From NCBI RefSeq assembly GCF_013408425.1, contig NZ_JACBYV010000001.1, positions 496,001-560,000 of the forward strand: DNA of 64,000 bases. Reading direction: 5' to 3'. The notes beneath the pieces were generated by a model that was not told the origin of the DNA, searched no databases, and saw only the letters and a program-made list of their open reading frames with translations. Position 1 is the first letter of the stretch. Each line of letters opens with the position of its first letter. Source of the stretch: Pseudomonas flavescens. GTDB taxonomy: Bacteria > Pseudomonadota > Gammaproteobacteria > Pseudomonadales > Pseudomonadaceae. Position numbers and translations under genes: made by a program. Below, one piece after another: positions 1 to 8,717 of this stretch.

Positions 1-1
1 G

Positions 2-616
2 AAGCAGGTGGTGGTCGATGCCAAGGTCAGCCTCACGGCCTATCAACAGTGCGTGTCGGCTACCGACGAAGCGACCCGGCAACTGGCCCTGAAGCAGCAC
101 GTGCTGTCCCTGCGCAGCCATCTGAAGGGGCTGTCGCTCAAGGATTACCAGCACCTCGACGGGCTGCACAGCCTGGATTTCGTATTGCTCTTCGTGCCCA
201 TCGAGGCGGCGTTCGCAGCAGCCCTTCAGGCAGACCCGGGCCTGTTTCAGGAGGCTTTCGATCAGCACATCGTGATCGTCAGCCCGACCACGCTGCTGGC
301 GACCCTGCGGGTCATCGACAGCCTCTGGCGTCAGGAGCGGCAAAGCCAGAACGCCCGGGAAATCGCCGAGCGGGCCGGAGCGCTGTACGACAAGTTCGTG
401 GCTTTCATCCAGGATCTGGATGAGGTTGGCATGCGCCTGCAGCAGCTCGACAAGGCGTACTCCGGGGCGCGCAACAAGCTGGTCGACGGTCGCGGCAACC
501 TGATAAGCCGCGCCGAGAACCTCAAGCTGCTCGGTGCCCGAGCCAGCAAGAGCCTACCTCCCGAGCTGCTCGAACGAGCCGCCGGCCTGCCTCTGGATGA
601 CTCAGGGGACGACTGA
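2..616 (+). CDS. rmuC: DNA recombination protein RmuC, 3' part
   Basis: The gene enters from outside the window; the open frame continues to base 2 without a start, so only the C-terminal 204 or so residues are present. They match the conserved RmuC domain: a VVDAKVSL segment at the edge, then the HLKGLSLKDY and FVPIEAAF blocks, and the IVSPTTLLATLRVI block at about residues 92-105. RmuC proteins have an N-terminal membrane anchor and coiled coil followed by this nuclease-like domain. Loss of the E. coli protein alters the frequency of inversions at short inverted repeats, which is of note beside the palindrome arrays in this window. The tail is short, acidic and poorly conserved. A hairpin follows 35 bases after the stop. 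Confidence 0.9.
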   Translation, partial: KQVVVDAKVSLTAYQQCVSATDEATRQLALKQHVLSLRSHLKGLSLKDYQHLDGLHSLDFVLLFVPIEAAFAAALQADPGLFQEAFDQHIVIVSPTTLLATLRVIDSLWRQERQSQNAREIAERAGALYDKFVAFIQDLDEVGMRLQQLDKAYSGARNKLVDGRGNLISRAENLKLLGARASKSLPPELLERAAGLPLDDSGDD

Positions 617-651
617 GCCTCACGCTGCCTCGAGTATGGTCGGGGGTGATT

Positions 652-682
652 TCACGTCCTGGCTGGACGTGACCGAAATTTT
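652..682 (+). terminator. Hairpin after rmuC, possible terminator
   Basis: A perfect 8-bp inverted repeat (TCACGTCC, loop TGGCT, GGACGTGA at 652-672) is followed by CCGAAATTTT. It lies 35 bases past the rmuC stop. The trailing T run is short, so it may be a weak terminator or an operator for the gene at 809. Confidence 0.45.
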
Positions 683-808
683 GGCTATCTTGTCGGTTGT
701 CATACCTCTTTGGGGTGTGATGATTTCGTCTGGCTGAATATAAAGCCTGCCCGATGCTTTGATTAAGTTCAGCTGATTCAATGGATTGGCCATAACAAGG
801 ACAAGAAT

Positions 809-2635
809 ATGCCGCTCATCGAGAGCTCATTTGCATCTGTGATGCAAGGTTCGCTGCGTCAAAAAAAGTATGTTGTCGTACCGCTAGCGCTGCTATTTAG
901 TGCCTCGGCCCTGGCTCTGGAGGCGCCACGCAAGGTTCAGGTGCCGACCCTGGCCTATGACGACAGGCAGATCATTCTGGTCTGGGAGAAGCCGGAGAAC
1001 GCCGCCGGTATCGTCGACTATCACGTGTATATGGACGGCAAGCGCCTGGGTGGCGCCAACGCCAACAATGACCAGCATTCGCCAGCCAAACCGTATATCG
1101 ATCGGTTCTACCAGGCCGATACGGAAAACTTCCATCACCGTATTTCCATCCACAATTACACCGTGGCTGGCCTGAAGCCCGAGACCGAGTATCGTTTCAC
1201 CGTGCGCTCGGTGGATGCCGAAGGCCGCGAGTCCGGTGACAGTCCGGTGCTGCTGCAACGCACCACGGCGCAGCCTGAGGTCTTCAACGTCGAGGACCAG
1301 GGTGCCAAGGGCGACGGCAAGACGCTCAATACCGTCGCCATCCAGAAGACCATCGATGCCTGTTCCCTGAACTGCAAGGTGCTGATCCCGGCTGGCGTGT
1401 TCAAGACCGGCGCGCTGTACCTGAAAAGCAACATGACCCTGGAGATCGCCGAGGGCGCGACGCTGCTGGGTTCGGAGCGCAGCGAGGATTACCCGCTGGA
1501 GGGCTATATCCAGTATCCCTATTCGACCATGGTGCGGCCGGCCTCGCTGATCAACGCACTGTCGCGCGATCCGCGTCAGCATCAGTCGTTCGAGAACATC
1601 CGCATCGTCGGCAAGGGCACCATCGACGGCAACGGCTGGAAGCGCAACGACGACAGCCGTGATGAGCTGGGCAATGCGCTGCCGTTCTACCGCGCCAGTG
1701 ACAACACCCGCTACATGGAAGACGGCATTCTGGCCAAGGACCAGGTCGAGAAGGCGGTGGCGCGGGGCATCATCGTCAAGGACGCTTACGGGCAGATGCG
1801 CTCGTCACTGATGACCCTGCGCAATGTCACCAACGTGTTCTATGGCGGCTTCACCGTGCTCAATCCGGCCTACCACGGGATCATGAACCTGGAGACCGAG
1901 AACGTGGTGATGGCCGGCACCGTGCACAAGACCTACGACGCCAACAATGGCGATGGCATCGAGTTCGCCAACAGCAAGGGCGCCATGGTCTTCAACAACT
2001 TCTTCGACACCGGCGACGACTGCGTCAACTTCGCCTCGGGCACCGGCGCCGACGCGACCAGGCAGCCGCCTCAGGAAGATGCCTGGATCTTCAACAACTA
2101 CTTCCGTCGCGGGCACGGCATGGTGGTCGCCGGTAGTCACACCGGCGGCTGGATCCAGAACATCCTCGCCGAAGACAACGTGTCCGATGGCACCGATACC
2201 GGCCTGCGCATGAAGAGCACCAACTTCATGGGCGGCGGTGCGCGCAATGTCACCTTTCGCGATTCGGCGATCCGCAATACCGTCAAGCAGGGGGTGATCA
2301 TGACCCTCGATTACCACGATCCCAACGCCATCCTCGACTACAAGCGTTCGGCCGTTCCCGGCCAGTTTCGCGACATTCGCGTGGCCAACGTGACGGTGGA
2401 AGATGCTGCCGGTGCGGCAATTCAGGTCAAGGGTGACAGCGCCCACGACGCTTTCCACGAGAACGTCGCCTTCGAGCAGGTACGCTTCAAGGGCAAGGCC
2501 GGGGCGCAGATCGATGGCCTGCGCAATTCGCGCTTCACCGACGTCAGCATCGTTGGTAGCGAGGGCGACCCCTGGAACATCAAGGGCAGCGAAGGGCTCA
2601 GCTTCGACCGCGTCGAGCCGCAGCCAAAGCAGTAG
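809..2635 (+). CDS. Secreted GH28 polygalacturonase with N-terminal FnIII domain (PehX-like)
   Basis: 608 aa. A long charged N-terminus leads into a hydrophobic signal segment (about residues 21-36, VVVPLALLFSASALAL), predicting export. Residues 40-150 form a fibronectin type III-like domain (LKPETEYRFTVRSVDAEG). The rest is a right-handed beta-helix of glycoside hydrolase family 28, with all four signature motifs: NGDG (379-382, usually NTDG), GDD (402-404), GHG (435-437) and R-M-K (467-469, usually RIK). Domain order and length match Dickeya PehX exo-poly-alpha-galacturonosidase, which releases digalacturonate from pectin ends. The start at 809 has AAGGA 8-10 bases upstream; ATG 842 is an alternative giving a shorter signal peptide. 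No other pectin gene is nearby, so it stands alone. Endo- versus exo-action is inferred from similarity only. Confidence 0.85.
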   Translation: MPLIESSFASVMQGSLRQKKYVVVPLALLFSASALALEAPRKVQVPTLAYDDRQIILVWEKPENAAGIVDYHVYMDGKRLGGANANNDQHSPAKPYIDRFYQADTENFHHRISIHNYTVAGLKPETEYRFTVRSVDAEGRESGDSPVLLQRTTAQPEVFNVEDQGAKGDGKTLNTVAIQKTIDACSLNCKVLIPAGVFKTGALYLKSNMTLEIAEGATLLGSERSEDYPLEGYIQYPYSTMVRPASLINALSRDPRQHQSFENIRIVGKGTIDGNGWKRNDDSRDELGNALPFYRASDNTRYMEDGILAKDQVEKAVARGIIVKDAYGQMRSSLMTLRNVTNVFYGGFTVLNPAYHGIMNLETENVVMAGTVHKTYDANNGDGIEFANSKGAMVFNNFFDTGDDCVNFASGTGADATRQPPQEDAWIFNNYFRRGHGMVVAGSHTGGWIQNILAEDNVSDGTDTGLRMKSTNFMGGGARNVTFRDSAIRNTVKQGVIMTLDYHDPNAILDYKRSAVPGQFRDIRVANVTVEDAAGAAIQVKGDSAHDAFHENVAFEQVRFKGKAGAQIDGLRNSRFTDVSIVGSEGDPWNIKGSEGLSFDRVEPQPKQ

Positions 2636-2661
2636 ATAGCCGGTCGCGGACGCGGGGTGGC

Positions 2662-3003
2662 TCAGTCGTCCCGCGTCAGCACTTCCAGCAGCTCGATTTC
2701 GAAGCGCAGGTTCGAATTGGGCGTGATATGCGCGCCCATCGAGCGCTCGCCGTAGGCCAGGTGCGCGGGCACCGACAGGCGACGTTTGCCGCCGACCTGC
2801 ATGCCCATCAGCCCCTGATCCCAGCCCTTGATCACTCGTCCGGTGCCAATTACGCACTGGAAGGGCTTGCCGCGGGAGTAAGACGAGTCGAACTCAGTGC
2901 CGTCTTCCAGCCAGCCGCGGTAGTGGGTGGTGATCAGCGCGCCCTTGACCACTGCCTTGCCATCGCCTGGGTGGAGGTCCTCGATACGTAAATCTTCGCT
3001 CAT
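2662..3003 (-). CDS. FKBP-type peptidyl-prolyl cis-trans isomerase
   Basis: 113 aa from the ATG at 3003, which has a GGA motif 9 bases upstream; an ATG at 3012 would add three residues. A single FKBP domain without signal peptide, so cytoplasmic. Typical blocks are YRGWLEDGTEFDSSY, VIKGWDQGLMGM, GGKRRLSVPAHLAYG and the closing FEIELLEVL strand, covering the active-site aromatic pocket (W in IKGW, Y in AYGE, F in FEIEL). It catalyses proline isomerisation in folding proteins. It is convergent with the GH28 gene (26 bases between stops) and its promoter must lie in or beside the repeat array that begins about 130 bases upstream. Confidence 0.9.
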   Translation of the reverse strand: MSEDLRIEDLHPGDGKAVVKGALITTHYRGWLEDGTEFDSSYSRGKPFQCVIGTGRVIKGWDQGLMGMQVGGKRRLSVPAHLAYGERSMGAHITPNSNLRFEIELLEVLTRDD

Positions 3004-3138
3004 TGCCGTCATTCCAATATTCCCGAGGGCCGCGTTTTCGCAGGAAACGCGATGCTTTGCAACAACCGCACACGGCAGCAGATGGCTTGCTGACGTGGCC
3101 CATTGGCGGGCTGAAACGGATCACCGCCCGGTCTCAAC

Positions 3139-4380
3139 GGGGAGCCGGCCGCGCCGGCGATTCGCGCGCATGGCGCGCTCCCACGGTCGTGGGGCGGCGG
3201 CGCTTCACCTGCGAGGGCGGCCCGTCAGCACCGCTTTACGGTTGCAATGGTGGACAAGAACAGCGTTGTCCACCCTACGGTTCTCGTGCTCTGCGTGGGC
3301 GCCAGCAATTTGTGGGAGCGGGCCGTGCCCGCGATTCGCGCGCATGGCGCGCTCCCACGGTCGTGGGTGGGCGATGCTTCACTTGCGTGGTCCGGTCCGG
3401 TCCTACCGCTTTGTGATCGCAATGGTGGACAAAAACAGCGTTGTCCACCCTACGGTTCTCGTGCTCTGCGCGGGCGCCAGCAATTTGTGGGAGCGGGCCA
3501 TGCCCGCGATTCGCGCGCATGGCGCGCTCCCACGGTCGTGGGTCGGCGATGCTTCACCTGCGTGGGTGGTCCGTCAGCACCGCTTTGTGATCGCGATGGT
3601 GGACAAAAACAGCGTTGTCCACCCTACGGTTCTCGTGCTCTGCGCGGGCGCCAGCAATTTGTGGGAGCGGGCCGTGCCCGCGATTCGCGCGCATGGCGCG
3701 CTCCCACCGTCGTGGGATGGCGACGCTTCACCTGCGTGGGCGCCAGCAATTTGTGGGAGCGGGCCATGCCCGCGATTCGCGCGCATGGCGCGCTCCCACC
3801 GTCGTGGGATGGCGACGCTTCACCTGCGCGGGCGCCAGCAATTCGTGGGAGCGGGCCGTGCCCGCGATTCGCGCGCATGGCGCGCTCCCACGATTGTGGG
3901 TGGGCGATGCTTCACCTGCGCGGGCGCCAGCAATTTGTGGGAGCGGGCCGTGCCCGCGATTCGCGCGCATGGCGCGCTCCCACCGTCGTGGGATGGCGAC
4001 GCTTCACCTGCGTGGGCGCCAGCAATTTGTGGGAGCGGGCCGTGCCCGCGATTCGCGCGCATGGCGCGCTCCCACGATTGTGGGTGGGCGATGCTTCACT
4101 TGCGTGGTCCGGTCCTACCGCTTTGTGATCGCAATGGTGGACAAAAACAGCGTTGTCCACCCTACGGTTCTCGTGCTCTGCGTGGGCGCCAGCAATTTGT
4201 GGGAGCGGGCCGTGCCCGCGATTCGCGCGCATGGCGCGCTCCCACCGTCGTGGGATGGCGACGCTTCACCTGCGCGGGCGCCAGCAATTCGTGGGAGCGG
4301 GCCGTGCCCGCGATTCGCGCGCATGGCGCGCTCCCACGATTGTGGGGCGGCGGCGCTTCACTTGCGTGGTCCGGTCCGTC
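3139..4380. repeat. Palindrome array A, 92-bp tandem units
   Basis: Ten copies of a 46-48 nt compound palindrome start at 3139 (variant), 3312, 3487, 3661, 3753, 3845, 3937, 4029, 4199 and 4291. Five consecutive copies (3661-4029) and the last pair are spaced exactly 92 bp, the unit being palindrome plus a GTCGTGGGATGGCGACG-type linker and GGGCGCCAGCAATTT. A second palindrome, GTGGACAAAAACAG followed by CGTTGTCCAC, is interleaved at about 3247, 3425, 3598 and 4137. Each copy can fold as an outer stem (GTGGGA/TCCCAC) holding two inner hairpins. The array fills the space between the FKBP promoter side and the 3' end of the sensor kinase. Long open frames across it on both strands are repeat artefacts. 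Confidence 0.9.
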
Positions 4381-4417
4381 GACACCGTTTTTGTGATCAT
4401 GATTGGCCGCTTGTGGC

Positions 4418-7400
4418 TTACAGCAGCGGCAGATGACGGCTGATCAGTGCGCGCAGGGCCGCTGGCTTGACGGGTTTGGGCAGGAAGTCCAGGCCTGCGG
4501 CGTGCACCTGAGCGATCAGTTCGGGGCGGCCGTCGGCGCTGATCACCACGCCGGGAACCGGCTCACCGAGGCGGGTGCGCAGCCAGGCCATCAGTTCGGT
4601 GCCGGTGTCACCTTCGTCGAGGTGGTAGTCGACCAGCGCCAGGTGTGGGCGCACTTCGTCTGCCAGCAGCTGTTCGCACTCAGCGCGGTTGCGCGCCGAC
4701 CACACCTGGCAGCCCCAGCGCGACAGCAGGCTGTGCATGCCGGTGAGGATGCTTTCCTCGTTGTCGATGCACAGCACCTGGGTGCCGGTCAGCAACTGGC
4801 CGTTGCCTTCGGGGCGCGTGCGTTGCAGGGCGGGCGTCTGGTTGCGGGCGATGGGCACGGTGACGCTGAACACGCTGCCCTTGCCTGGCCAGGAGCGCAC
4901 TTCGAGGCTGTGCTCGAGCACCCGGCACAGTCCGTCCGCGATGGCCAGCCCAAGACCCAGGCCTTTTTCGGCGCGGGTCTGGTGGCTGTCCAGGCGTTTG
5001 AATTCTTCGAAGATGGTCTGGCGCTTGTCCTCGGGAATGCCCGGCCCGCGGTCCCAGACTTCCAGGCGCAGGTGCCCACCCTGGCGGCGCACGCCCAGCA
5101 GCACCCGGCCTTTGGCATAGCGGAAGGCGTTGGTGAGGAAGTTCTGCAGCACCCGGCGTAGCAGCTTGATGTCGCTGTCCACGCGCAAGGTGCTGCCTTG
5201 CCGATGGAAGTCGACGCCGTACTCCGTCGCCAGCACCTTGAATTCGGCGCCCAGGGTATCGAACAGCGTGTTGAGCACGAAGGCGTTGCGGTCCGGGGTG
5301 ATGCGGCCATTTTCCAGGCGCGAGATGTCCAGCAGGTCGCTGATCAGGTCTTCGGCGGAGCGCAGCGAACTGTCGAGGTGGCGCACCAGTTCCTGAGCTT
5401 CCCGGGGCAGCGCCTCTTCCTGGTGGGAGAGGGCCGCGGAGAACAGGCGGGCAGCGTTGAGTGGTTGCATCAGGTCATGGCTGACTGCCGCGAGAAAACG
5501 GGTTTTCGAGGCGTTGGCCGCTTCGGCGACACCGGTGGCGGCGGTCAGCGCCCTGTTCAACTGCGACAGCTCGAAGGTGCGCTCGGCAACGCGCTGCTCG
5601 AGGCCCTCGTTGGCCGCCTTGAGGGCACGCTCGGCCTCGCGGAATTCGGTGATGTCGGTGAAGCTCATGACGAAGCCGCCGCCGGGCATCGGGTTGCCGA
5701 TCAGTTCGATGACCCGGCCGTTGGGGAATACCCGTTCGTAGCTGTGCGCGGTGCCCTGGCGCATCCAGTACAGGCGCTTGGCGACGCTTTCCTCGACATC
5801 GGTGCTGCCGAGCATGCCGCGTTCGGCATTGAAGCGGATGATCTCGGCGATTGGGCGCCCTACGCAGATCAGCCCCTCCGGGTACTCGAAGATTTCCAGG
5901 TAGCGATGGTTCCAGGCCACCAGGCACAAGGACTGATCGACCACGCTGATGCCCTGGCTGATGTTTTCGATGGCGCCTTGCAGCAGCGCGCGGTTGAACT
6001 GCAGCACCTCGCTGGCTTCGTCGACGATGCGCACCACGTCCTCGACCTGCATGTCGCGGCCTTCGATGGCCGCTTTAACCACCGCGCGTGTCGATGAAGC
6101 ACCGAGCACGCCCGCCAGCAGGCGTTCGGTGTGGGCGATCCATTCGCTGTTGGCCGGTTGCGCCGAGTTGAAGGTCTTGCCCTGGCGAGCGGCGAAGCGG
6201 CTGAAACTGTGCTGCGCGCGTTCTGCGCCGACGAAGCGGCCAGCGAGCAGCAACAGGTCGTTGACCTGTACCGCGAGCATGGTGCGGCCGCCCTGTTTGC
6301 TGCCGAAGTCGTGGTTGACGAAGCGCCCGGCCTGCCAGTGCTCGGAAACCCGGGTGCGCGAGAAGAACGATACCCAGGCGAACAGCGTCAGGTTGCCGGC
6401 CAGCGACAGCACCACGCCGCGGGTCAGGGCATCCACTTCGAAGCCGATTGGCGCGTACAGCAGGGTGCGCAGGCCGGGGAAGATATCCAGCGGCCAGCCG
6501 AGGCCGCGGGCCAGCACCGGTAGCACCAGGGTGTAGACCCACAGTGCCGCGCCGGTGATCAGGCCGGCGAACACACCACGGCGGTTGGCCTGCTTCCACA
6601 CCAGGGCGCCGAACATGGCCGGTGCCAGCTGGCCGATGGCGGCGAACGAGATCTGCCCGATGGTGGCCAGGCTGGCGTTGGTGCCGAGCAGGCGATAGCA
6701 CACGTAGGCCAGCAGCAGGATCAGCACGATGCTGACCCGGCGCGCGGTGAGCATCCAGTGGCGGAAGGCTTCGAACGGCCGCTCGGTGCTTTTGCGGTGC
6801 AGCAGCCAGGGCAGCAGCATGTCGTTGGAAATCATCGTCGACAGCGCCACCGACGCGACGATCACCATGCCGGTGGCCGCCGAGGCACCGCCGATGAAGG
6901 CCAGCAGGGCCAGGGCCGGATGAGCCTCGGCGAGGGGCAGGCTGATCACGAACGAATCCGGGCTGACCCCGGCTGGCAGCAGCATCTGCCCGGCCAGGGC
7001 GATGGGAATGACGAACAGGCCGGCGAGCAGCAGGTACAGCGGAAACACCCAGCGGGCCAGGCGCAGGTCTCGCGGGTCGGTGTTTTCCACCACTGTGACG
7101 TGGAACTGACGGGGCAGGCAGACGATGGCGATCATCGCCATGCAGGTCTGTACCAGCATCGCCGGCCAGTTCACCGCCACCGCCCAGTAATCTTCCAGTT
7201 CGGTGTTGCGCTGGGCCTGGCCGAGCAGATCGCCGAAGCCGTTGTACAGCCCATAGGTGACGAAGGCACCGACAGCGAAGAAGGCCAGCAGCTTGATCAG
7301 CGACTCGAAGGCAATGGCCAGCACCATGCCACGGTGGTGCTCGGTGACGTCGAGGTTGCGGGTGCCGAACAGGATGGTGAACAGCGCCAGGATCACCGAG

Positions 7401-7894
7401 ACGATCAGCGCGGTGTCTTGCGCGCGCGTGCCGTCGGCATCGGTTTCCGAGCCGATCAGCAGGTTGACGCCGAGCACGATGCCCTTGAGTTGCAGGGCGA
7501 TGTAGGGCAGCACGCCAACCAGGCAGATCAACGCGACGACGATGGCCAGCGACTGCGACTTGCCATAGCGGGCAGCGATGAAGTCGGCGATCGAGGTGAT
7601 GTTTTCCTGTTTGCTGATCAGCACCATCTTCTCGATCACCCAGGGAGCGAACAGCAGAAGCAGCATCGGTCCGAGGTAGATCGGCAGGAACGACCACAAC
7701 TGCTCGGCGGCCTGGCCGACGGCGCCGAAGAAGGTCCAGCTGGTGCAGTACACGGCCAGCGACAGGCTGTAGACCCAGGCACGTACCCGGGGCGGCAGCG
7801 GTTTGCGCCGACGGTCACCGTAGAAGGCGATGGCGAACAGAACGGCCATGTAGAGCAGGGCGACTGCAGCGATAAGCCAACTGGACAGCGACAT
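4418..7894 (-). CDS. SSS-family hybrid sensor histidine kinase/response regulator (PA3271-like)
   Basis: 1158 aa from the ATG at 7894, chosen for GGAG seven bases upstream and an immediate hydrophobic first helix; the frame is open further up without a better site. Residues 1 to about 500 are a sodium/solute symporter-like membrane domain with roughly 13 helices. Then come a PAS-like region, a coiled coil (ALKAANEGLEQRVAERTFEL), a HisKA domain with phospho-acceptor His near 805 (VSHDLMQP), an HATPase with N box NFLTNAFRYA, G1 DRGPGIP and G2 GLGLGLAI, and a C-terminal receiver domain with Asp in LALVDYHLDEGD. The architecture matches P. aeruginosa PA3271 and is CbrA-like. Family knowledge suggests nutrient sensing or transport-coupled signalling. 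No partner response regulator lies beside it. Confidence 0.9.
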   Translation of the reverse strand: MSLSSWLIAAVALLYMAVLFAIAFYGDRRRKPLPPRVRAWVYSLSLAVYCTSWTFFGAVGQAAEQLWSFLPIYLGPMLLLLFAPWVIEKMVLISKQENITSIADFIAARYGKSQSLAIVVALICLVGVLPYIALQLKGIVLGVNLLIGSETDADGTRAQDTALIVSVILALFTILFGTRNLDVTEHHRGMVLAIAFESLIKLLAFFAVGAFVTYGLYNGFGDLLGQAQRNTELEDYWAVAVNWPAMLVQTCMAMIAIVCLPRQFHVTVVENTDPRDLRLARWVFPLYLLLAGLFVIPIALAGQMLLPAGVSPDSFVISLPLAEAHPALALLAFIGGASAATGMVIVASVALSTMISNDMLLPWLLHRKSTERPFEAFRHWMLTARRVSIVLILLLAYVCYRLLGTNASLATIGQISFAAIGQLAPAMFGALVWKQANRRGVFAGLITGAALWVYTLVLPVLARGLGWPLDIFPGLRTLLYAPIGFEVDALTRGVVLSLAGNLTLFAWVSFFSRTRVSEHWQAGRFVNHDFGSKQGGRTMLAVQVNDLLLLAGRFVGAERAQHSFSRFAARQGKTFNSAQPANSEWIAHTERLLAGVLGASSTRAVVKAAIEGRDMQVEDVVRIVDEASEVLQFNRALLQGAIENISQGISVVDQSLCLVAWNHRYLEIFEYPEGLICVGRPIAEIIRFNAERGMLGSTDVEESVAKRLYWMRQGTAHSYERVFPNGRVIELIGNPMPGGGFVMSFTDITEFREAERALKAANEGLEQRVAERTFELSQLNRALTAATGVAEAANASKTRFLAAVSHDLMQPLNAARLFSAALSHQEEALPREAQELVRHLDSSLRSAEDLISDLLDISRLENGRITPDRNAFVLNTLFDTLGAEFKVLATEYGVDFHRQGSTLRVDSDIKLLRRVLQNFLTNAFRYAKGRVLLGVRRQGGHLRLEVWDRGPGIPEDKRQTIFEEFKRLDSHQTRAEKGLGLGLAIADGLCRVLEHSLEVRSWPGKGSVFSVTVPIARNQTPALQRTRPEGNGQLLTGTQVLCIDNEESILTGMHSLLSRWGCQVWSARNRAECEQLLADEVRPHLALVDYHLDEGDTGTELMAWLRTRLGEPVPGVVISADGRPELIAQVHAAGLDFLPKPVKPAALRALISRHLPLL

Positions 7895-8141
7895 GCACAC
7901 TCCGCGGAAAACTTGGGGACGCTTACTCGGGTCGTATCTTGGCACGCCCGGCGGTGCCTTCAGGCACACAACATAGCGCAGTAGTGTCGCAGTAAAGTGC
8001 CGCAACGTCAGGCGCGACCAAGGTCGCACATGCAACGGCGACGTCGCTGCGGCACCCTGTGGTGAGGTCGTTCAGGGCAGACAGGTCTTATATTCGGTGC
8101 GAGACTGATGGGCCTGGCACCGTTGTTCGTGGAGAGAGTCG

Positions 8142-8711
8142 ATGTTCAAGCCGCAGTTGATCACCCTGCAACGTGGTGCCCTGCGCATCGAGCCGTTGCT
8201 CGATGGGGATATTCCGGCGCTGGTGACTTTGGCCGAGGCCAATCGCCAGGAGCTGGTCTACATGAGCGGTACCCAGCGCCTGGACTGGTATCGCCAGGCC
8301 CTGCACGATCAGCGTGAGGATCGGGCGCTGCCGTTCGTGATCCGCCTGGGCGATCAGTTGGTCGGCACCACCCGTTTCGCCGATTTCGCGCCAACCCTGC
8401 CGGCCGTGGAAATCGGCTGGACCTGGCTGGATGCCAGCCAGCATGGCACCGGGCTCAACAGCATGATCAAGTACCTGATGCTGCGCCACGCCTTCGAAAG
8501 CTGGCAGATGGTCCGTGTGCAGCTGAAAACCGCTGGCAGCAACTTGCGTTCCCAGCGCGCCATCGAAAAGCTCGGCGCTATCCGCGAAGGGCTGTTGCGC
8601 AACCATCGCCGTCTGGCTGACGGGCGGCTCGACGATACCGTGATGTACAGCATCACCGACCAGGAATGGCCGGTGGTCAAGGCCGGCCTGGAGGCACGCT
8701 TCGGCGTCTGA
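8142..8711 (+). CDS. GNAT family N-acetyltransferase, RimJ/RimL type
   Basis: 189 aa, ATG at 8142 preceded by GGAGAGAG. The sequence follows the RimJ/RimL acetyltransferase pattern: an N-terminal LRIEPLLDGDIPAL block, a beta-strand with GTTRFADF, the WTWL...HGTGLNSMIKYLML acetyl-CoA region, and a C-terminal SQRAIEKLGAIREGLLRNH block. These enzymes transfer acetyl groups from acetyl-CoA to amino groups of proteins or small molecules; the substrate cannot be read from sequence. The gene is divergent from the sensor kinase and ends six bases before the AraC-type regulator at 8718, so the two are probably cotranscribed. Confidence 0.88.
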   Translation: MFKPQLITLQRGALRIEPLLDGDIPALVTLAEANRQELVYMSGTQRLDWYRQALHDQREDRALPFVIRLGDQLVGTTRFADFAPTLPAVEIGWTWLDASQHGTGLNSMIKYLMLRHAFESWQMVRVQLKTAGSNLRSQRAIEKLGAIREGLLRNHRRLADGRLDDTVMYSITDQEWPVVKAGLEARFGV

Positions 8712-8717
8712 TCCCCC

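Noticed and set aside
1805..2857. 350-codon minus-strand frame opposite the GH28 gene
   Set aside because: Low-complexity Val/Ala/Gly/His translation with no motif, overlapping both the GH28 and FKBP genes.
3139..4380. Long open frames (up to 489 codons) through array A
   Set aside because: They follow the repeat period on several frames and both strands, encode the same peptide again and again, and have no ribosome sites; they are products of GC-rich repeats without stops.
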